Shown here one piece after another: positions 19,734-29,111 of a stretch of DNA of 64,000 nucleotides. Position 1 is the first letter of the stretch. Each line of letters starts with the position of its first letter. The position numbers were made by a program, and so were the translations under genes. Source of the stretch: JADJOM01 sp963817435 (GTDB lineage: Bacteria > Gemmatimonadota > Gemmatimonadetes > Gemmatimonadales > GWC2-71-9); NCBI GenBank assembly GCA_963817435.1, contig CAWFNY010000001.1, forward strand, positions 2,046,001 to 2,110,000. The letters are read 5' to 3'. The notes under the pieces were generated by a model that ran no database searches, was not told where the DNA came from, and saw only the letters and a program-made list of their open reading frames with translations.

Positions 19734-19823
19734 CGAGACATCAGACCGGAGAACATCCTGCTGGAGAGCGGACACGCGGCGGTGGCCGACTTCGGAATCG
19801 CCCGCACGATTTCTCCACTCTGG
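19734..19823 (+). pseudogene. Remnant of a Ser/Thr kinase catalytic loop
   Basis: Directly after the preceding kinase-TPR gene, about 90 bases read R-D-I-R-P-E-N-I-L-L-E-S-G-H-A-A-V-A-D-F, then GIAR. This is the HRDIKPEN to DFGIAR stretch of a Pkn kinase, closest in wording to the kinase starting at 40637 (NILLESGHAMVADFGIAR). The catalytic-loop Lys is replaced by Arg and nothing kinase-like lies on either side. It looks like the leftover of a deleted paralogue or a gene-conversion scrap. Confidence 0.7.
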
Positions 19824-19924
19824 GCGACATCTGGGTGACGGAGGTGACGAAGAAGGATCAGCGCCACACGCGATAGAGCACGACCAACGCTTCCGCCGCC
19901 GCCGGAGTAGTAGATGGGTGAACC

Positions 19925-21328
19925 GTGGCAGGACTCACCCGGACAAAATGGCGCGGAGCGGCTGTGACTCGATCACGGACTTTCCTGGAGTCCCTCACCT
20001 CGTCGGCTCCGTGGTCCCAGGCGCTGCTGCTTCCCCAATTGATCGGCCTTGGCGTGCTGCTCCTCCTCTGCGGCCAGTACGGTGCAGTGGCGCTGCTCCT
20101 TCCCGTCGTTCGGACGCACCTCAGCAGCGCGCGCATGCACTGGCGCCTGCGGGAGACCGGCTGGCCGCTGCTCGCCGGGCAAGTCGCCATCCTGCTGCTG
20201 GTCGTGCTGGGACTCACGCTCGCCGTGGTCCGGCTGGAGGCGCAGGCCCCCGCCCCGTCGGCGGAGTCCTGCCGGGACTCGCTGCCGGCGATCTACGACC
20301 GCATCGCCCCGGCGGTGGTCTCGATCGGCGCGATGTCGATCAACCCCTACGACAGCGACCACCGGCTCGATCGGGTGACCGGCTCGGGCCTCATCGTGGA
20401 CCGCTCCGGCCTGATCCTCACCAACTCCCACGTGGTCTTCGGCCGGCAGGTCATCTCGGTGACGCTCGACCAGGGTGAAACCGTCCGGGCAACGCTCATC
20501 GGCGCCGATCCGGTCTTTGATATCGCGCTCCTGCGGATTCCGCAGCCGGACAGCGAGCCACTGCCGGTCGCCCCGCTGAGCGATCGCGACGATCTCCGCA
20601 TCGGCGCCGAGGTGTACGCGATCGGTAACCCGCTGGGTCTGGACCAGACGCTCACCCGCGGCATCGTCTCCGCGACCGATCGGCTGCTGCCGGGGTCGGG
20701 CTGGTCGCTCACCGAGCCACTGATTCAGACCGATGCGGCCATCAATCCCGGCAGTTCCGGCGGACCACTCGTCGATCGCTGCGGGCGGGTGGTCGGCATC
20801 ACGACCGCGATGTTCGAGCAGGCGCAGAATATCGGCTTCGCGGTGCCGATCCGCGTCGCGCGCTCGGTCATGCCGGAGCTGATGGCGCACGGCCACGTGA
20901 GCCGGCCGTGGCTCGGCGTCCAGGGCCAGTTCGTGGCGCCCATCCTCAAGAGCCTGCTGCGGCTCCCGCTGGTCGACGGGATGCTGGTCGAGGCGCTCGA
21001 TCCTGGCAGCCCAGCCGAACAGGCGGGACTCCGCGGCGGCTTCTTCGAGCTCACCATGAACGGCAACCCGGTCCTCCTCGGTGGCGACATCATCACCAAG
21101 GTGAATGAGGTGCGGCTCGATTCACCCGCAAGCCTGGAGTCGGTGCTGAGCGAACTGCGGGTGGGAAACACACTCCATATCACCCTGATGCGCGGCGGCC
21201 AGCAGCTCACGCAGGATGTGACGGTGGGGGAGCGCCCGAATCTGGCGAGCGACCAGGGCGCGCGCCGCGCGGCGGCCCCGGCCGGCATGGGCTCCACGAT
21301 GATCCGGGCGCAAGCGACGGGATTCTAG
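19925..21328 (+). CDS. Membrane-anchored HtrA/DegP-like serine protease with PDZ
   Basis: A 467-residue S1C-type protease. Instead of a cleavable signal it has two hydrophobic segments (about residues 25-50 and 77-93), so the protease faces the periplasm from an N-terminal hairpin or double anchor. Catalytic triad: His in LTNSHVVF, Asp in DPVFDIALL, Ser in INPGSSGGPL, all intact. One PDZ domain follows (RPWLGVQGQF to LHITLMRGG). Periplasmic protein quality control is the expected role. The GTG start at 19925 is the best upstream choice, with only a weak ribosome site. It lies just after the kinase remnant and converges on the M48 gene. Confidence 0.88.
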   Translation: MAGLTRTKWRGAAVTRSRTFLESLTSSAPWSQALLLPQLIGLGVLLLLCGQYGAVALLLPVVRTHLSSARMHWRLRETGWPLLAGQVAILLLVVLGLTLAVVRLEAQAPAPSAESCRDSLPAIYDRIAPAVVSIGAMSINPYDSDHRLDRVTGSGLIVDRSGLILTNSHVVFGRQVISVTLDQGETVRATLIGADPVFDIALLRIPQPDSEPLPVAPLSDRDDLRIGAEVYAIGNPLGLDQTLTRGIVSATDRLLPGSGWSLTEPLIQTDAAINPGSSGGPLVDRCGRVVGITTAMFEQAQNIGFAVPIRVARSVMPELMAHGHVSRPWLGVQGQFVAPILKSLLRLPLVDGMLVEALDPGSPAEQAGLRGGFFELTMNGNPVLLGGDIITKVNEVRLDSPASLESVLSELRVGNTLHITLMRGGQQLTQDVTVGERPNLASDQGARRAAAPAGMGSTMIRAQATGF

Positions 21329-21353
21329 GTGGGACCCCGCCCCTGCAACGCGT

Positions 21354-22190
21354 CTACGGCGCTTTCGGCTTGGGCGACGGCGGCAGCGACATCAGCCGGC
21401 TGCGAAAGGCCTGGAACGCCCGGGTGTCCTTCGTCAGCCCCTTGAGCTGATTCGGCGGATAGGTTGCGATCTCTGCCTGGGTCGCCGAGATGCGATCTTC
21501 TTCGAGCGGATGGGACGCGAAGAAGGCGTCCACCGCGGAGGGGTTGGTCTTTCGTTCGTCGAGCAGGATGCGGAACATCTGGGGAATCCCGTTGGGATCG
21601 ATCCCCGCCTTGATCGTCGTCTTGACTCCCTCGCCATCCGCCTCGGCTTCATCGGCGCGGCTGAACTTCGCAAACAGCGCGCTTCCCGCCACATTGACCG
21701 CCGCCTGACCGGTGCCGCTCTCGCAGACCTTGGTGAGGGTGCACAGCAGGACCGCCGCACCGCCGACCTCCTGCGACTGCTGCATCTGCTGCACGCTGTG
21801 GCGCAGCGTGACGTGGCCGATCTCGTGCCCCAGTACCCCCGCGACCTGGCTCATGTTCTGCGCCCGCTCGATCAGCCCCCGGTTCACGTAGACCCAGCCA
21901 CCGGGAAGCGCAAAGGCATTCACCTCTTTGCTGTCCACCACCGTGAAGTGCCAGTCCAGGTTACGGGTGTCCGTCGCCCGGGCGAGCTGGTTGCCGAGGG
22001 AGGCAATGTAGTTGTTGACGGCGGCGTCACGGATGAGCGGCAGCGTGGTATCGATTTCCGCGGCGGTCGTGGCGCCGAGCTGCACTTCCTGCTGCTGAGA
22101 GACCGCGCAGGCGGCAATGGTGGCGAGCAGGAGGCAGGCAGGGAGCCGGCGCGCGGCGCCCCGGGTTGCCTGACATAACGCGTGTGTCAT
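21354..22190 (-). CDS. M48 family metallopeptidase, lipoprotein
   Basis: A 278-residue membrane-attached zinc peptidase, related to BepA/LoiP-type M48 proteins of the cell envelope. The N terminus carries a lipoprotein signal with lipobox TIAAC. The zinc motif is HEIGH within GHEIGHVTLRHSVQQM, and the downstream Glu ligand is in RADEAEADGEGV. A C-terminal helical part includes FASHPLEEDRISATQAEI. Such enzymes degrade misfolded outer-membrane proteins. AAGGA eight bases before the ATG at 22190 and the lipobox favour this start over the longer open frame from 22307. Confidence 0.9.
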   Translation of the reverse strand: MTHALCQATRGAARRLPACLLLATIAACAVSQQQEVQLGATTAAEIDTTLPLIRDAAVNNYIASLGNQLARATDTRNLDWHFTVVDSKEVNAFALPGGWVYVNRGLIERAQNMSQVAGVLGHEIGHVTLRHSVQQMQQSQEVGGAAVLLCTLTKVCESGTGQAAVNVAGSALFAKFSRADEAEADGEGVKTTIKAGIDPNGIPQMFRILLDERKTNPSAVDAFFASHPLEEDRISATQAEIATYPPNQLKGLTKDTRAFQAFRSRLMSLPPSPKPKAP

Positions 22191-22449
22191 TGTCGTGATC
22201 CTTCGATGGCGGGGCGACAACACTTCGCTCAGGGGCAACGTGCTTCTGGAAACATATGCCGTCGCTCGCAAAATGGGATCGCCATGAACCCGCGAGAACG
22301 CCTGCAATCGTTAGGACTAGTTCCTATGGGCGATAGCGCCCAGGGCCGCGCGGCGGCTGCCTCACACGGTCATCCCGGCAGCCCGGTGGCGCTGAGTCTG
22401 GTGCGCAGAGCCGGCTGGCGCGCGCGGCATCAGCGACCCCCGGACAGCC
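22191..22449. other. Intergenic stretch between M48 and MauG genes
   Basis: No gene is supported. An ATG at 22284 opens MNPRERLQSLGLVP, reminiscent of the first residues of RidA-family proteins, but the continuation is unrelated. It could be a 5' scrap of a lost gene or chance. Confidence 0.3.
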
Positions 22450-22484
22450 TCAGCGCCGCAGCGACTGGGTCGCTGCGGCGCTGA
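22450..22484 (-). terminator. Long hairpin after the MauG-like gene
   Basis: Perfect 16-bp stem TCAGCGCCGCAGCGAC / GTCGCTGCGGCGCTGA around a TGG loop, 17 bases downstream of the stop of the minus-strand peroxidase gene. There is no T-run on the minus strand, so it may be a transcript-end stabiliser rather than a classical intrinsic terminator. Confidence 0.6.
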
Positions 22485-22500
22485 GCGGCCAGCCCGACCA

Positions 22501-23529
22501 TCAAGTCGACGCGCGCGACGTCGGCTCTGGTGGCGTGATGAGTTCCTTCGGCAAGGTTCCGCTCAGTGAGCGGAGCCAGGCGGTGATGAGCCGAGCCTCC
22601 TCCGGAGTGAGCTTCCTGGCCAGCTGGTGGTTCGCCATCATCGCCACCGCGGTATCGAGCGAGCTGGTCAGTCCGTTGTGGAAGTAGGGGGCCGTGTATT
22701 CGATGTTCCGCAACGACGGCACCTTGAAGACCATCCGATCCTGCGGATTGTGCGTAACCGCGACCCGGCCCACATCGCTGCTGTCGGGCCATGCGTTCAC
22801 CAGCCCCGCCCGCTGGTACTGCCCCCCGCCGACGTAGGTCCCGTTGTGGCAACTGGCGCAGCCCACGCGCACGAAGGTGTTGAAGCCGGCCTTCTCCTCG
22901 TTGGTCAGGGCGGTGCTGTCCCCACGCAGGAACCGGTCCCAGCGAGCCGGCGTGACCAGACGCCGCTCGAAGGCGCCAATGGCGTGGCCAACGTTGTCGT
23001 AGGTCACCGGGCGCGCCTCGCCGGGGAAAGCAGCCGCGAACTCGGCCACGTATGCTGGATCGGTACGCAGGACACGCACGACGGCAGCGGCGTTCGGCAT
23101 CCCCATCTCGACCGGATTGAGGATCGGCCCCTTGGCCTGCTCCTCGACGTTCGCAGCGCGCCCGTCCCAGAACTGGGTGAAATGCCCGGCCGCATTGTAG
23201 ACGGTCGGTGAGTTGCGGCCGCCGAGCTTGCCGCCGGAGCCGACGCTGAACCGCCCGGTGTCGGCGCCGAAGTTGCCGAGACGGTGACAGCTGTTGCAGG
23301 ACTGGTTGTTCCCCCTCGAGAGTCTGGTCTCGAAGTAAAGCTTGCGACCGAGGGTCACCTTGGCCTCAGTCACCGGGTGTTCGGCGGAACTGATCTCAGT
23401 GGGGAGCGGGGCGAACAGAGCAAGCTGGGCGGGGTCGATCTTCACCGCAGCCTCGCGTGGCGCGGAGCTGCAGGCACCCGCAAGCAGGGTGCAGGCGGCG
23501 AGTGCTGCCATCTCTCTCGTGATATTCAT
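22501..23529 (-). CDS. Di-heme cytochrome c peroxidase / MauG-like lipoprotein
   Basis: A 342-residue periplasmic di-heme protein of the cytochrome c peroxidase/MauG family. The N terminus is a lipoprotein signal with lipobox LLAGAC. Heme-binding motifs are CNSCH (first domain, after SRGNNQS) and CASCH (second, in VRVGCASCHNG). Family motifs include TLGRKLYFETRLS, NSPTVYNAAGHFTQFWDGRA, NPVEMGMP, and KVPSLRNIEYTAPYFHNG, which holds an axial-ligand region. It reduces peroxide or oxidises another substrate; there is no methylamine dehydrogenase gene nearby, so classical MauG function is unlikely. Upstream reading frame extends to 23730, but the signal peptide sets the start at 23529. Confidence 0.9.
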   Translation of the reverse strand: MNITREMAALAACTLLAGACSSAPREAAVKIDPAQLALFAPLPTEISSAEHPVTEAKVTLGRKLYFETRLSRGNNQSCNSCHRLGNFGADTGRFSVGSGGKLGGRNSPTVYNAAGHFTQFWDGRAANVEEQAKGPILNPVEMGMPNAAAVVRVLRTDPAYVAEFAAAFPGEARPVTYDNVGHAIGAFERRLVTPARWDRFLRGDSTALTNEEKAGFNTFVRVGCASCHNGTYVGGGQYQRAGLVNAWPDSSDVGRVAVTHNPQDRMVFKVPSLRNIEYTAPYFHNGLTSSLDTAVAMMANHQLARKLTPEEARLITAWLRSLSGTLPKELITPPEPTSRAST

Positions 23530-23895
23530 GATCGTCGAAGCTCTCGAATAGGAGTCGGGTTCGTCGGGGGCGCCCCCCCCGCGGCAGAGGCAGGGGCAAG
23601 TACAGACGGGATCTGCCAGAGGGCGACAGTATAGCGAATCGTTGGTGAACGGCCTGTGAATCGATGTTGAATGGCACTCGCCTGTTCGGCCTTCATGACA
23701 CCCACAACCGAAGATGGGGCACATCGTCATTCACGATCGCCGAGGAGCAGCTCCAGATCCACCGCTCGGTTGACAATGAGATCCAGGACTGCAAGACGGC
23801 ACCAATCACGCGCGGAGGAAGTCGCTATCCTTGTCGCTGCACCCCGGCCATTGCGAGCCGGGCAGCCAGTTACGCGTTCAACGAGAAAGCACTCC

Positions 23896-24971
23896 ATGAC
23901 AACATCCACACCATCGCCGACCCGCATTCCGAGCCGCGGCTAGGCCGCCGCGAGCGCCCAGCACCCCGCTCGCGCCCATTCGCCTTCGAGCGCCGCTCCC
24001 CCGGCCCGAAGGATGTGCATCTCGACCTCCTCTTCTGCGGCGTCTGTCACTCCGATCTCCACCAGGTGAGAGACGAATGGGGCGGCTCTCGTTTCCCGAT
24101 GGTACCAGGCCACGAAATTGTCGGCCGGGTGAAGCAGGTGGGAGCCCGGGCGACAAAGTTCAAGGTGGGAGACCTCGCCGCCGTCGGGTGCATGGTGGAC
24201 TCCTGCCGTACCTGCCCCGACTGCCGCGAAGGGCTGGAGCAGTTCTGTCAGAAGACGATCACCTTCACGTACAACAGTCCCGATCCGATCCTCGGCGGAT
24301 CCACCTTCGGCGGGTACTCGGATCAGATCGTCGTGGATCAGGACTTCGTGCTGCAGGTCTCGCCGAAACTCGATGCCGCCGGCGCGGCGCCGCTGCTCTG
24401 CGCCGGCATCACGACCTACTCCCCGCTCCGCCACTGGAATGTGGGTGCGGGACATCGGGTGGGAATCGTGGGACTCGGCGGACTGGGGCACATGGGGGTG
24501 AAGCTCGCCCGCGCGATGGGCGCCGGCGTGACGCTCTTCACCACCTCTCCCGGCAAGACGGCGGACGCGAAGCGGCTGGGCGCCGACGAGGTCATCATCT
24601 CGAATAACGCCGGGGAGATGGGTAAGCACGGCGGGCGGTTCGACTTCATCCTGGATACCGTGGCCGCACCGCACAACCTGGATGCCTATCTGAACCTGCT
24701 CAAGCGGGATGGCACGCTCTGCCTCGTCGGGGTTCCCGACCAGCCGCACCCTTCGCCGAGCGCGTTCAGCCTCATCGGCAAACGCCGGCGGCTGGCAGGG
24801 TCGCTGATCGGCGGCATCAGGGAGACGCAGGAGATGCTCGACTTCTGCGCGGAGCGGGGAATCGTTTCGGATATCGAGCTGATCCCGATCCAGCAGATCA
24901 ATGCGGCGTATGAGCGGATGCTCAGGAGCGACGTGAAATACCGGTTCGTGATCGACCTGAAGACGCTGTAG
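23896..24971 (+). pseudogene. Zn-dependent alcohol dehydrogenase (YahK/CAD-like) with damaged 5' end
   Basis: Medium-chain NAD(P)-dependent alcohol dehydrogenase. From the Cys of CGVCHSDLH onward everything is intact: catalytic zinc motifs CGVCHSD and GHEIVG, structural zinc Cys in SCRTCPDCREGLEQFC, and cofactor motif GLGGLGHMG. The natural start is ATG 23896 (TTSTPSPTRIPSRG), but codon 16 is TAG where homologues have Tyr. Two extra bases (in CACCCC near 23965 and in CCCATTC near 23977) then move the reading into the frame of the rest. No good alternative start exists before the catalytic Cys. It is either a fresh pseudogene or a locally corrupted sequence. Confidence 0.75.
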
Positions 24972-25068
24972 CAATTTCGTGCCGTTCATCCCAACGAGCG
25001 ATTGCCGCTCACCGTAGTTGGGGTGAACCTCAGACAGCAGTCAGATCCCCGCAGTGGAGGCTAGCACG

Positions 25069-25638
25069 ATGCGATCGCTCGGAACCATCAGTACCGGAGT
25101 CCTCTTCCTCTTATTGGGCGCCCTGGCGCCCATGGCCGCACATGCCCAGCAGTCCCAGGAGCCCAAGCCGAAGCAGCAGCCGCAGGACCGGGGACAGCGC
25201 AAGCAGCCGGATGCCAAGCCCACGCCGCCGGGACTGCAGTCCCGCGAGCCTCGGCAGGAGCGGCGGCCGGTCGAGGACAAGGACCAGCGGGAAGAGTGGC
25301 GCAGGCAGCGCGCCCATACCTGGCAGTCGGAACACCGAAACTGGAAACAGCGGGGTGGCTACGACGGGTTCCGGATCCCGCCCGACCGGTTCCGCTCCGC
25401 GTTCGGCCGGGAGCACTGGTTCCGGATGCACAGCGTCCCGATGGTGAGGGTCAGAGGATTCCCCCGCTTTCAGTACGGCGGCTACTGGTTCCGGCTGGTG
25501 GACCCGTGGCCGGAGAGCTGGTCGGACGACTGGTACCAGAACGATGATGTCTATATCGACTACACCGACGACGGGTACTATCTGTACAACCGACGGCATC
25601 CCGGCACCCCGGTCGCGGTGCGGGTGTACGTGGAGTAG
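25069..25638 (+). CDS. Exported Trp/Tyr-rich protein of unknown function
   Basis: A 189-residue exported protein. The signal peptide ends at MAAHAQQ. A highly charged, Pro/Gln-rich linker follows (residues about 30-95), then a compact Trp/Tyr-rich domain (GGYDGFRIPPDRFRSAFG, WFRMHSVPMVRV, FQYGGYWFRLVDPWPESW, DDVYIDYTDDGYYLYNRR). The same arrangement occurs in short secreted proteins of unknown function in acidobacterial-type genomes and is distantly reminiscent of RcnB-like domains. GGAGG eight bases before the ATG at 25069 sets the start. It stands alone. Confidence 0.8.
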   Translation: MRSLGTISTGVLFLLLGALAPMAAHAQQSQEPKPKQQPQDRGQRKQPDAKPTPPGLQSREPRQERRPVEDKDQREEWRRQRAHTWQSEHRNWKQRGGYDGFRIPPDRFRSAFGREHWFRMHSVPMVRVRGFPRFQYGGYWFRLVDPWPESWSDDWYQNDDVYIDYTDDGYYLYNRRHPGTPVAVRVYVE

Positions 25639-25790
25639 CCGGCGCGCGTGATCCGCGGCTGAACCCGCGGTTCGGCACCTGCCGCTCATGCGGCTGCACT
25701 CGAGGGATCCCTCAGGATCGGCGTAGGCGCCCGTCCCGAGGGATTCCTCTCTGCATGCGGCCCAATGATGCAATGCAGCCGCCCCGGATG

Positions 25791-25796
25791 TAGAAT
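25791..25796 (+). promoter_or_regulatory. Candidate -10 box TAGAAT for the DUF1460 gene
   Basis: TAGAAT lies 26 bases before the ATG at 25823, comparable in sequence and distance to the TAGATT boxes at 7974 and 48788. There is no Shine-Dalgarno between it and the start. Confidence 0.35.
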
Positions 25797-25822
25797 CAGC
25801 ACATGTCCCTGAACATCACCCC

Positions 25823-26734
25823 ATGACTCCATCACTCTCCCGGCGGGACGTGATCCGGAATGTCGCGCTCGCCGGCGCGGCACTCGGATTCCCCGCCCCG
25901 CTGCTGGCGATGCTCCGCCGCGACCCGGACGAGGAACGCCTCGTCCTGTGGACCAGCCGGCTCCGGGCGGAGGGACTGTCGCGCGGTGCTGTCCCGATGG
26001 GGCGGAGTGCGGTACGGGTCGGTGAAATGGCGGCCGGCACGCCCTACGAGCCGGGCACGCTCGAGGCCTATCTTCGCGCCGGGGGGAGCCCGACGGATAC
26101 CGAGCCGCTGACGCTGTCGCTCACCCGGTTCGATTGCGTCACCCTGGTGGAGTCGTGCCTCGCGGTGGCGCGGGTGGCGAGTGCGGACCTCCAACCGTCC
26201 TGGCAGCGATTCGGTGAAGCGATCGAGCGGATGCGCTATCGTGACGGGATCCGTCAGAGCTACGCCTCCCGGCACCACTACTTCAGCGAGTGGATCAGCG
26301 ACGGCGACTCGCGCGGCCTGGTGCACGACCTCGGCGCGGAACTGGGAGGTGTCGAGGATGCCCGCCCGCTCCGATTCATGACGGCGCACCGCGCAAGCTA
26401 CCTGGCGCTCACCGACGAGCGGGTGTTTCGGGACATCGAGACGATGGAGCGGCGCCTCGACGGCGCACCACGGCGGGTGGTGCCGACCGCACGCATCGGC
26501 GAAGTCGCCGACCGGATCCAGACGGGAGACGTACTGGCGTTCGCGACGGCGATCCCCGGGCTCGACGTGACGCACGCCGCCTTTGCGCACCGCGGCGATG
26601 ACGGCGTGCTCCGGGTACTCCACGCCCCCCTCTCGGGCGGGATCGTCGAGGTGACGCGAGTGGCGCTGCCGGAGTATGTGGCCGCAATCGGGCGGGCGAC
26701 GGGGGTGATGGTGGCGCGGCCGATGTGGGGCTGA
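25823..26734 (+). CDS. DUF1460 (N-acetylmuramoyl-L-alanine amidase-like) exported protein
   Basis: A 303-residue protein with a twin-arginine-type signal (SRRDVIRNVALAGAALG). The body matches the DUF1460 family, a cysteine-peptidase-like fold thought to act on peptidoglycan fragments. The catalytic Cys candidate is in LTRFDCVTLVESCLA and the His in LDVTHAAFAHR; SRHHYFSEWISD is also typical. It is therefore a candidate periplasmic murein amidase or recycling enzyme, although biochemical data for the family are sparse. The start follows the predicted Tat signal. It is followed 69 bases later by the GH27 gene on the same strand. Confidence 0.85.
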   Translation: MTPSLSRRDVIRNVALAGAALGFPAPLLAMLRRDPDEERLVLWTSRLRAEGLSRGAVPMGRSAVRVGEMAAGTPYEPGTLEAYLRAGGSPTDTEPLTLSLTRFDCVTLVESCLAVARVASADLQPSWQRFGEAIERMRYRDGIRQSYASRHHYFSEWISDGDSRGLVHDLGAELGGVEDARPLRFMTAHRASYLALTDERVFRDIETMERRLDGAPRRVVPTARIGEVADRIQTGDVLAFATAIPGLDVTHAAFAHRGDDGVLRVLHAPLSGGIVEVTRVALPEYVAAIGRATGVMVARPMWG

Positions 26735-26803
26735 GTCGCGGGGCCGGTGCTGCACCCTTCCTTATGATGGCAGTTCTCAGCCGATTTACCTGAGGAGAGA
26801 CGG

Positions 26804-29053
26804 ATGACGTCGGTCGCAACCCGCCTGGTGCTGACACTCTCGCTGCTCGCGGGCCCTCGCATCCTCGCGGCGCAGAACGCGCGGATCGAGCTGCCGCGGG
26901 CGAAGTTCGCGACAGGTGATGATCCGGCGCGAAGCCAGGTCGCCTTCGACGACAGCGCGTGGAAGGAGATCTCCACCCTCGAGAACTACGAGAAACAGGG
27001 ATTCGACGGCTACGACGGCTGGTCGTGGTACCGGATTCACGTCGTCATCCCCTCCTCGCTCAAGCACACCGTGCGCTGGCAGCAACGGCTCTCGGTGTAC
27101 CTCTCGAGCATCGACGACGTCGACGAGACCTGGTTCAATGGTGTGGAGATCGGCAAGACCGGCAAGTTCCCCGACGACTCGGGCGGCTACGACACCCGGT
27201 GGCAGGCGCTCCGCCAGTACCATGTGGATCTCGCGAGCGGGCTGGTACGCTGGGACCACGACAACGTGATCGCGATCCGGGTCTATGATGGGGATGGCGC
27301 CGGCGGCTTCTATCGCGACATGCCCTACCTCCGGATGGCGGAGATCGTCGACGGTGTCGCCCTCGACCCGACCGGCACGACCTACCGCTACTCCCCTGGC
27401 CAGGTGACCGCCACCGTCCACCTCGCCAACAGCTTTCCGGTGAAGCTCCGCGGCCGCTTCAGCTACGAGATCTACGACGCGGCGGGTCGCCGAGTCCTGG
27501 GAAAGCACAGCCAGCCGCTGGCGCTGCCCGCGAATGGGTCCGGCGCAGTAACCGTGACGACGCCAGCCCGAGCCGGCATCGAGCTGCGCTACCGCTACAC
27601 CGAGGCCACGACCGGCAAGGTGATGGCGGCCGTCACTCCAATGCCCTACTTCCTCACGCCCCCCGAGTCACCGCGGCCGCGCATCAACGGCGCCCGAGTG
27701 GTCGGTGTCCGCCCGGGATCGCCGTTCATCTTCCGCATCCCCGCCACCGGCCAGGCACCGCTCGCCTACGCCGTACGGGACCTGCCCGCGGGCCTGACAC
27801 TCGACTCCGTCACAGGCGTGATCAGCGGCAGCGTGACTGCGCCCGGCGATTACCGCGTGACCCTCCGCGCCGCCAATGCGCTGGGGTCCGACGAGCGGAA
27901 GCTCGAGATCCGGGTGGGCGACGCGATCGCGCTCACGCCGCCGATGGGGTGGAACAGCTGGAATGTGTATGGCCTCCGTGTCGATGAGGCCAAGGTGCGC
28001 GCCAGCGCCGATGCATTGCTCTCGAGCGGGCTCGCCGCGCACGGCTGGACCTATGTGAACATCGACGATGGCTGGGAGGCGGAGCACCGGGCACCGAACG
28101 GCGAGATCGCGAGCAACGCGAAGTTCCCCGACATGAGCGGCCTCAGTACCTACCTGCATGAGCGGGGGCTCCGATTCGGGATCTACTCCTCGCCCGGACC
28201 GCTCACCTGCGGCGGCTTCGTTGGCTCCTATCAGCACGAACGCCAGGATGCGGAGGTCTACGCCCGCTGGGGGATCGACTACCTGAAGTACGACCTCTGC
28301 AGCTACATGACGCTGATGACGAAGGAGCCGACCCTCGAGGAACACCAGCGGCCGTACCTGCTCATGAACGAGGCGCTCCGCGCAGAGCCGCGCGACATCG
28401 TCTACAGCCTGTGCCAGTACGGACTGCGCGATGTGTGGACCTGGGGACCGGTGGTCGGCGGCAACTCGTGGCGCACCACGGGGGATATCGAAGACGAGTG
28501 GAAGAGCGTGCAGGACATTGCCGCGCGGCAGGACGCGCCCGCACCCTTCGCGAAGCCCGGCCACTGGAACGATCCCGACATGCTGGTGGTCGGATTCGTG
28601 GGCTGGGGCGGCGCACCCCACCCATCGCGGCTGACGCCGGATGAACAGTACAGCCATATCAGCCTCTGGAGCCTGCTGGCCGCGCCGCTGCTGCTCGGCA
28701 ACGACCTCACCCGGCTCGATGCCTTTACCCGCAATCTGCTCACCAACGACGAGGTGGTCGCGGTCGATCAGGATCCACTCGGCTCCGCCGCGCGCCGAGT
28801 GCTCGACCGGGACGGCTGGCAGGTGTGGGTGCGCCCGCTCGCGGATGGCCGACAGGTGTTCGGCGTATTCAATCTCGGGGAAGAGTTCCGGACGCTGCCG
28901 CTCGATCCCGTGGCGCTCGGACTCACCCCTGATGTGCCGCTCCGCGATCTGTGGCGCCAAAAGGCCGTCGGAACGTTGCGGGCCGGTTACCCCGCCCGCG
29001 TCCCCGCGCATGGGGTGCTGCTGCTCGCGGCAGGGAAAGCTTCGGCTGACTAG
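26804..29053 (+). CDS. GH27 alpha-galactosidase, multidomain, exported
   Basis: A 749-residue secreted glycosidase. After a signal peptide (to ILAAQ) an N-terminal jelly-roll-like domain (residues about 40-185; SVYLSSIDDVDETWFNG) is followed by beta-rich modules, including a putative-Ig segment (LPAGLTLDSVTGVISGSV). The GH27 catalytic barrel begins at PPMGWNSWN (about residue 382). The nucleophile Asp lies in YLKYDLC, the acid Asp in RTTGDIEDEW, and GHWNDPDML is conserved. It should release terminal alpha-galactose. The C-terminal beta-sandwich is present. GAGGAG precedes the ATG. Its modules and export suit breakdown of plant galactosides. Confidence 0.92.
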   Translation: MTSVATRLVLTLSLLAGPRILAAQNARIELPRAKFATGDDPARSQVAFDDSAWKEISTLENYEKQGFDGYDGWSWYRIHVVIPSSLKHTVRWQQRLSVYLSSIDDVDETWFNGVEIGKTGKFPDDSGGYDTRWQALRQYHVDLASGLVRWDHDNVIAIRVYDGDGAGGFYRDMPYLRMAEIVDGVALDPTGTTYRYSPGQVTATVHLANSFPVKLRGRFSYEIYDAAGRRVLGKHSQPLALPANGSGAVTVTTPARAGIELRYRYTEATTGKVMAAVTPMPYFLTPPESPRPRINGARVVGVRPGSPFIFRIPATGQAPLAYAVRDLPAGLTLDSVTGVISGSVTAPGDYRVTLRAANALGSDERKLEIRVGDAIALTPPMGWNSWNVYGLRVDEAKVRASADALLSSGLAAHGWTYVNIDDGWEAEHRAPNGEIASNAKFPDMSGLSTYLHERGLRFGIYSSPGPLTCGGFVGSYQHERQDAEVYARWGIDYLKYDLCSYMTLMTKEPTLEEHQRPYLLMNEALRAEPRDIVYSLCQYGLRDVWTWGPVVGGNSWRTTGDIEDEWKSVQDIAARQDAPAPFAKPGHWNDPDMLVVGFVGWGGAPHPSRLTPDEQYSHISLWSLLAAPLLLGNDLTRLDAFTRNLLTNDEVVAVDQDPLGSAARRVLDRDGWQVWVRPLADGRQVFGVFNLGEEFRTLPLDPVALGLTPDVPLRDLWRQKAVGTLRAGYPARVPAHGVLLLAAGKASAD

Positions 29054-29111
29054 CACTCGATTGTCATCCCGAGCGTAGCGAGGGATCTCACCGGGCACCA
29101 CGACCAGGATG

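Noticed and set aside
22284..22484. Possible start of a RidA-like gene (MNPRERLQSLGLVP)
   Set aside because: Only about a dozen residues look right; the rest is unrelated and ends in a hairpin.
22501..23529. A methylamine-utilisation locus implied by the MauG-like protein
   Set aside because: No mauA/mauB or other mau genes nearby; the family is broader than MauG.
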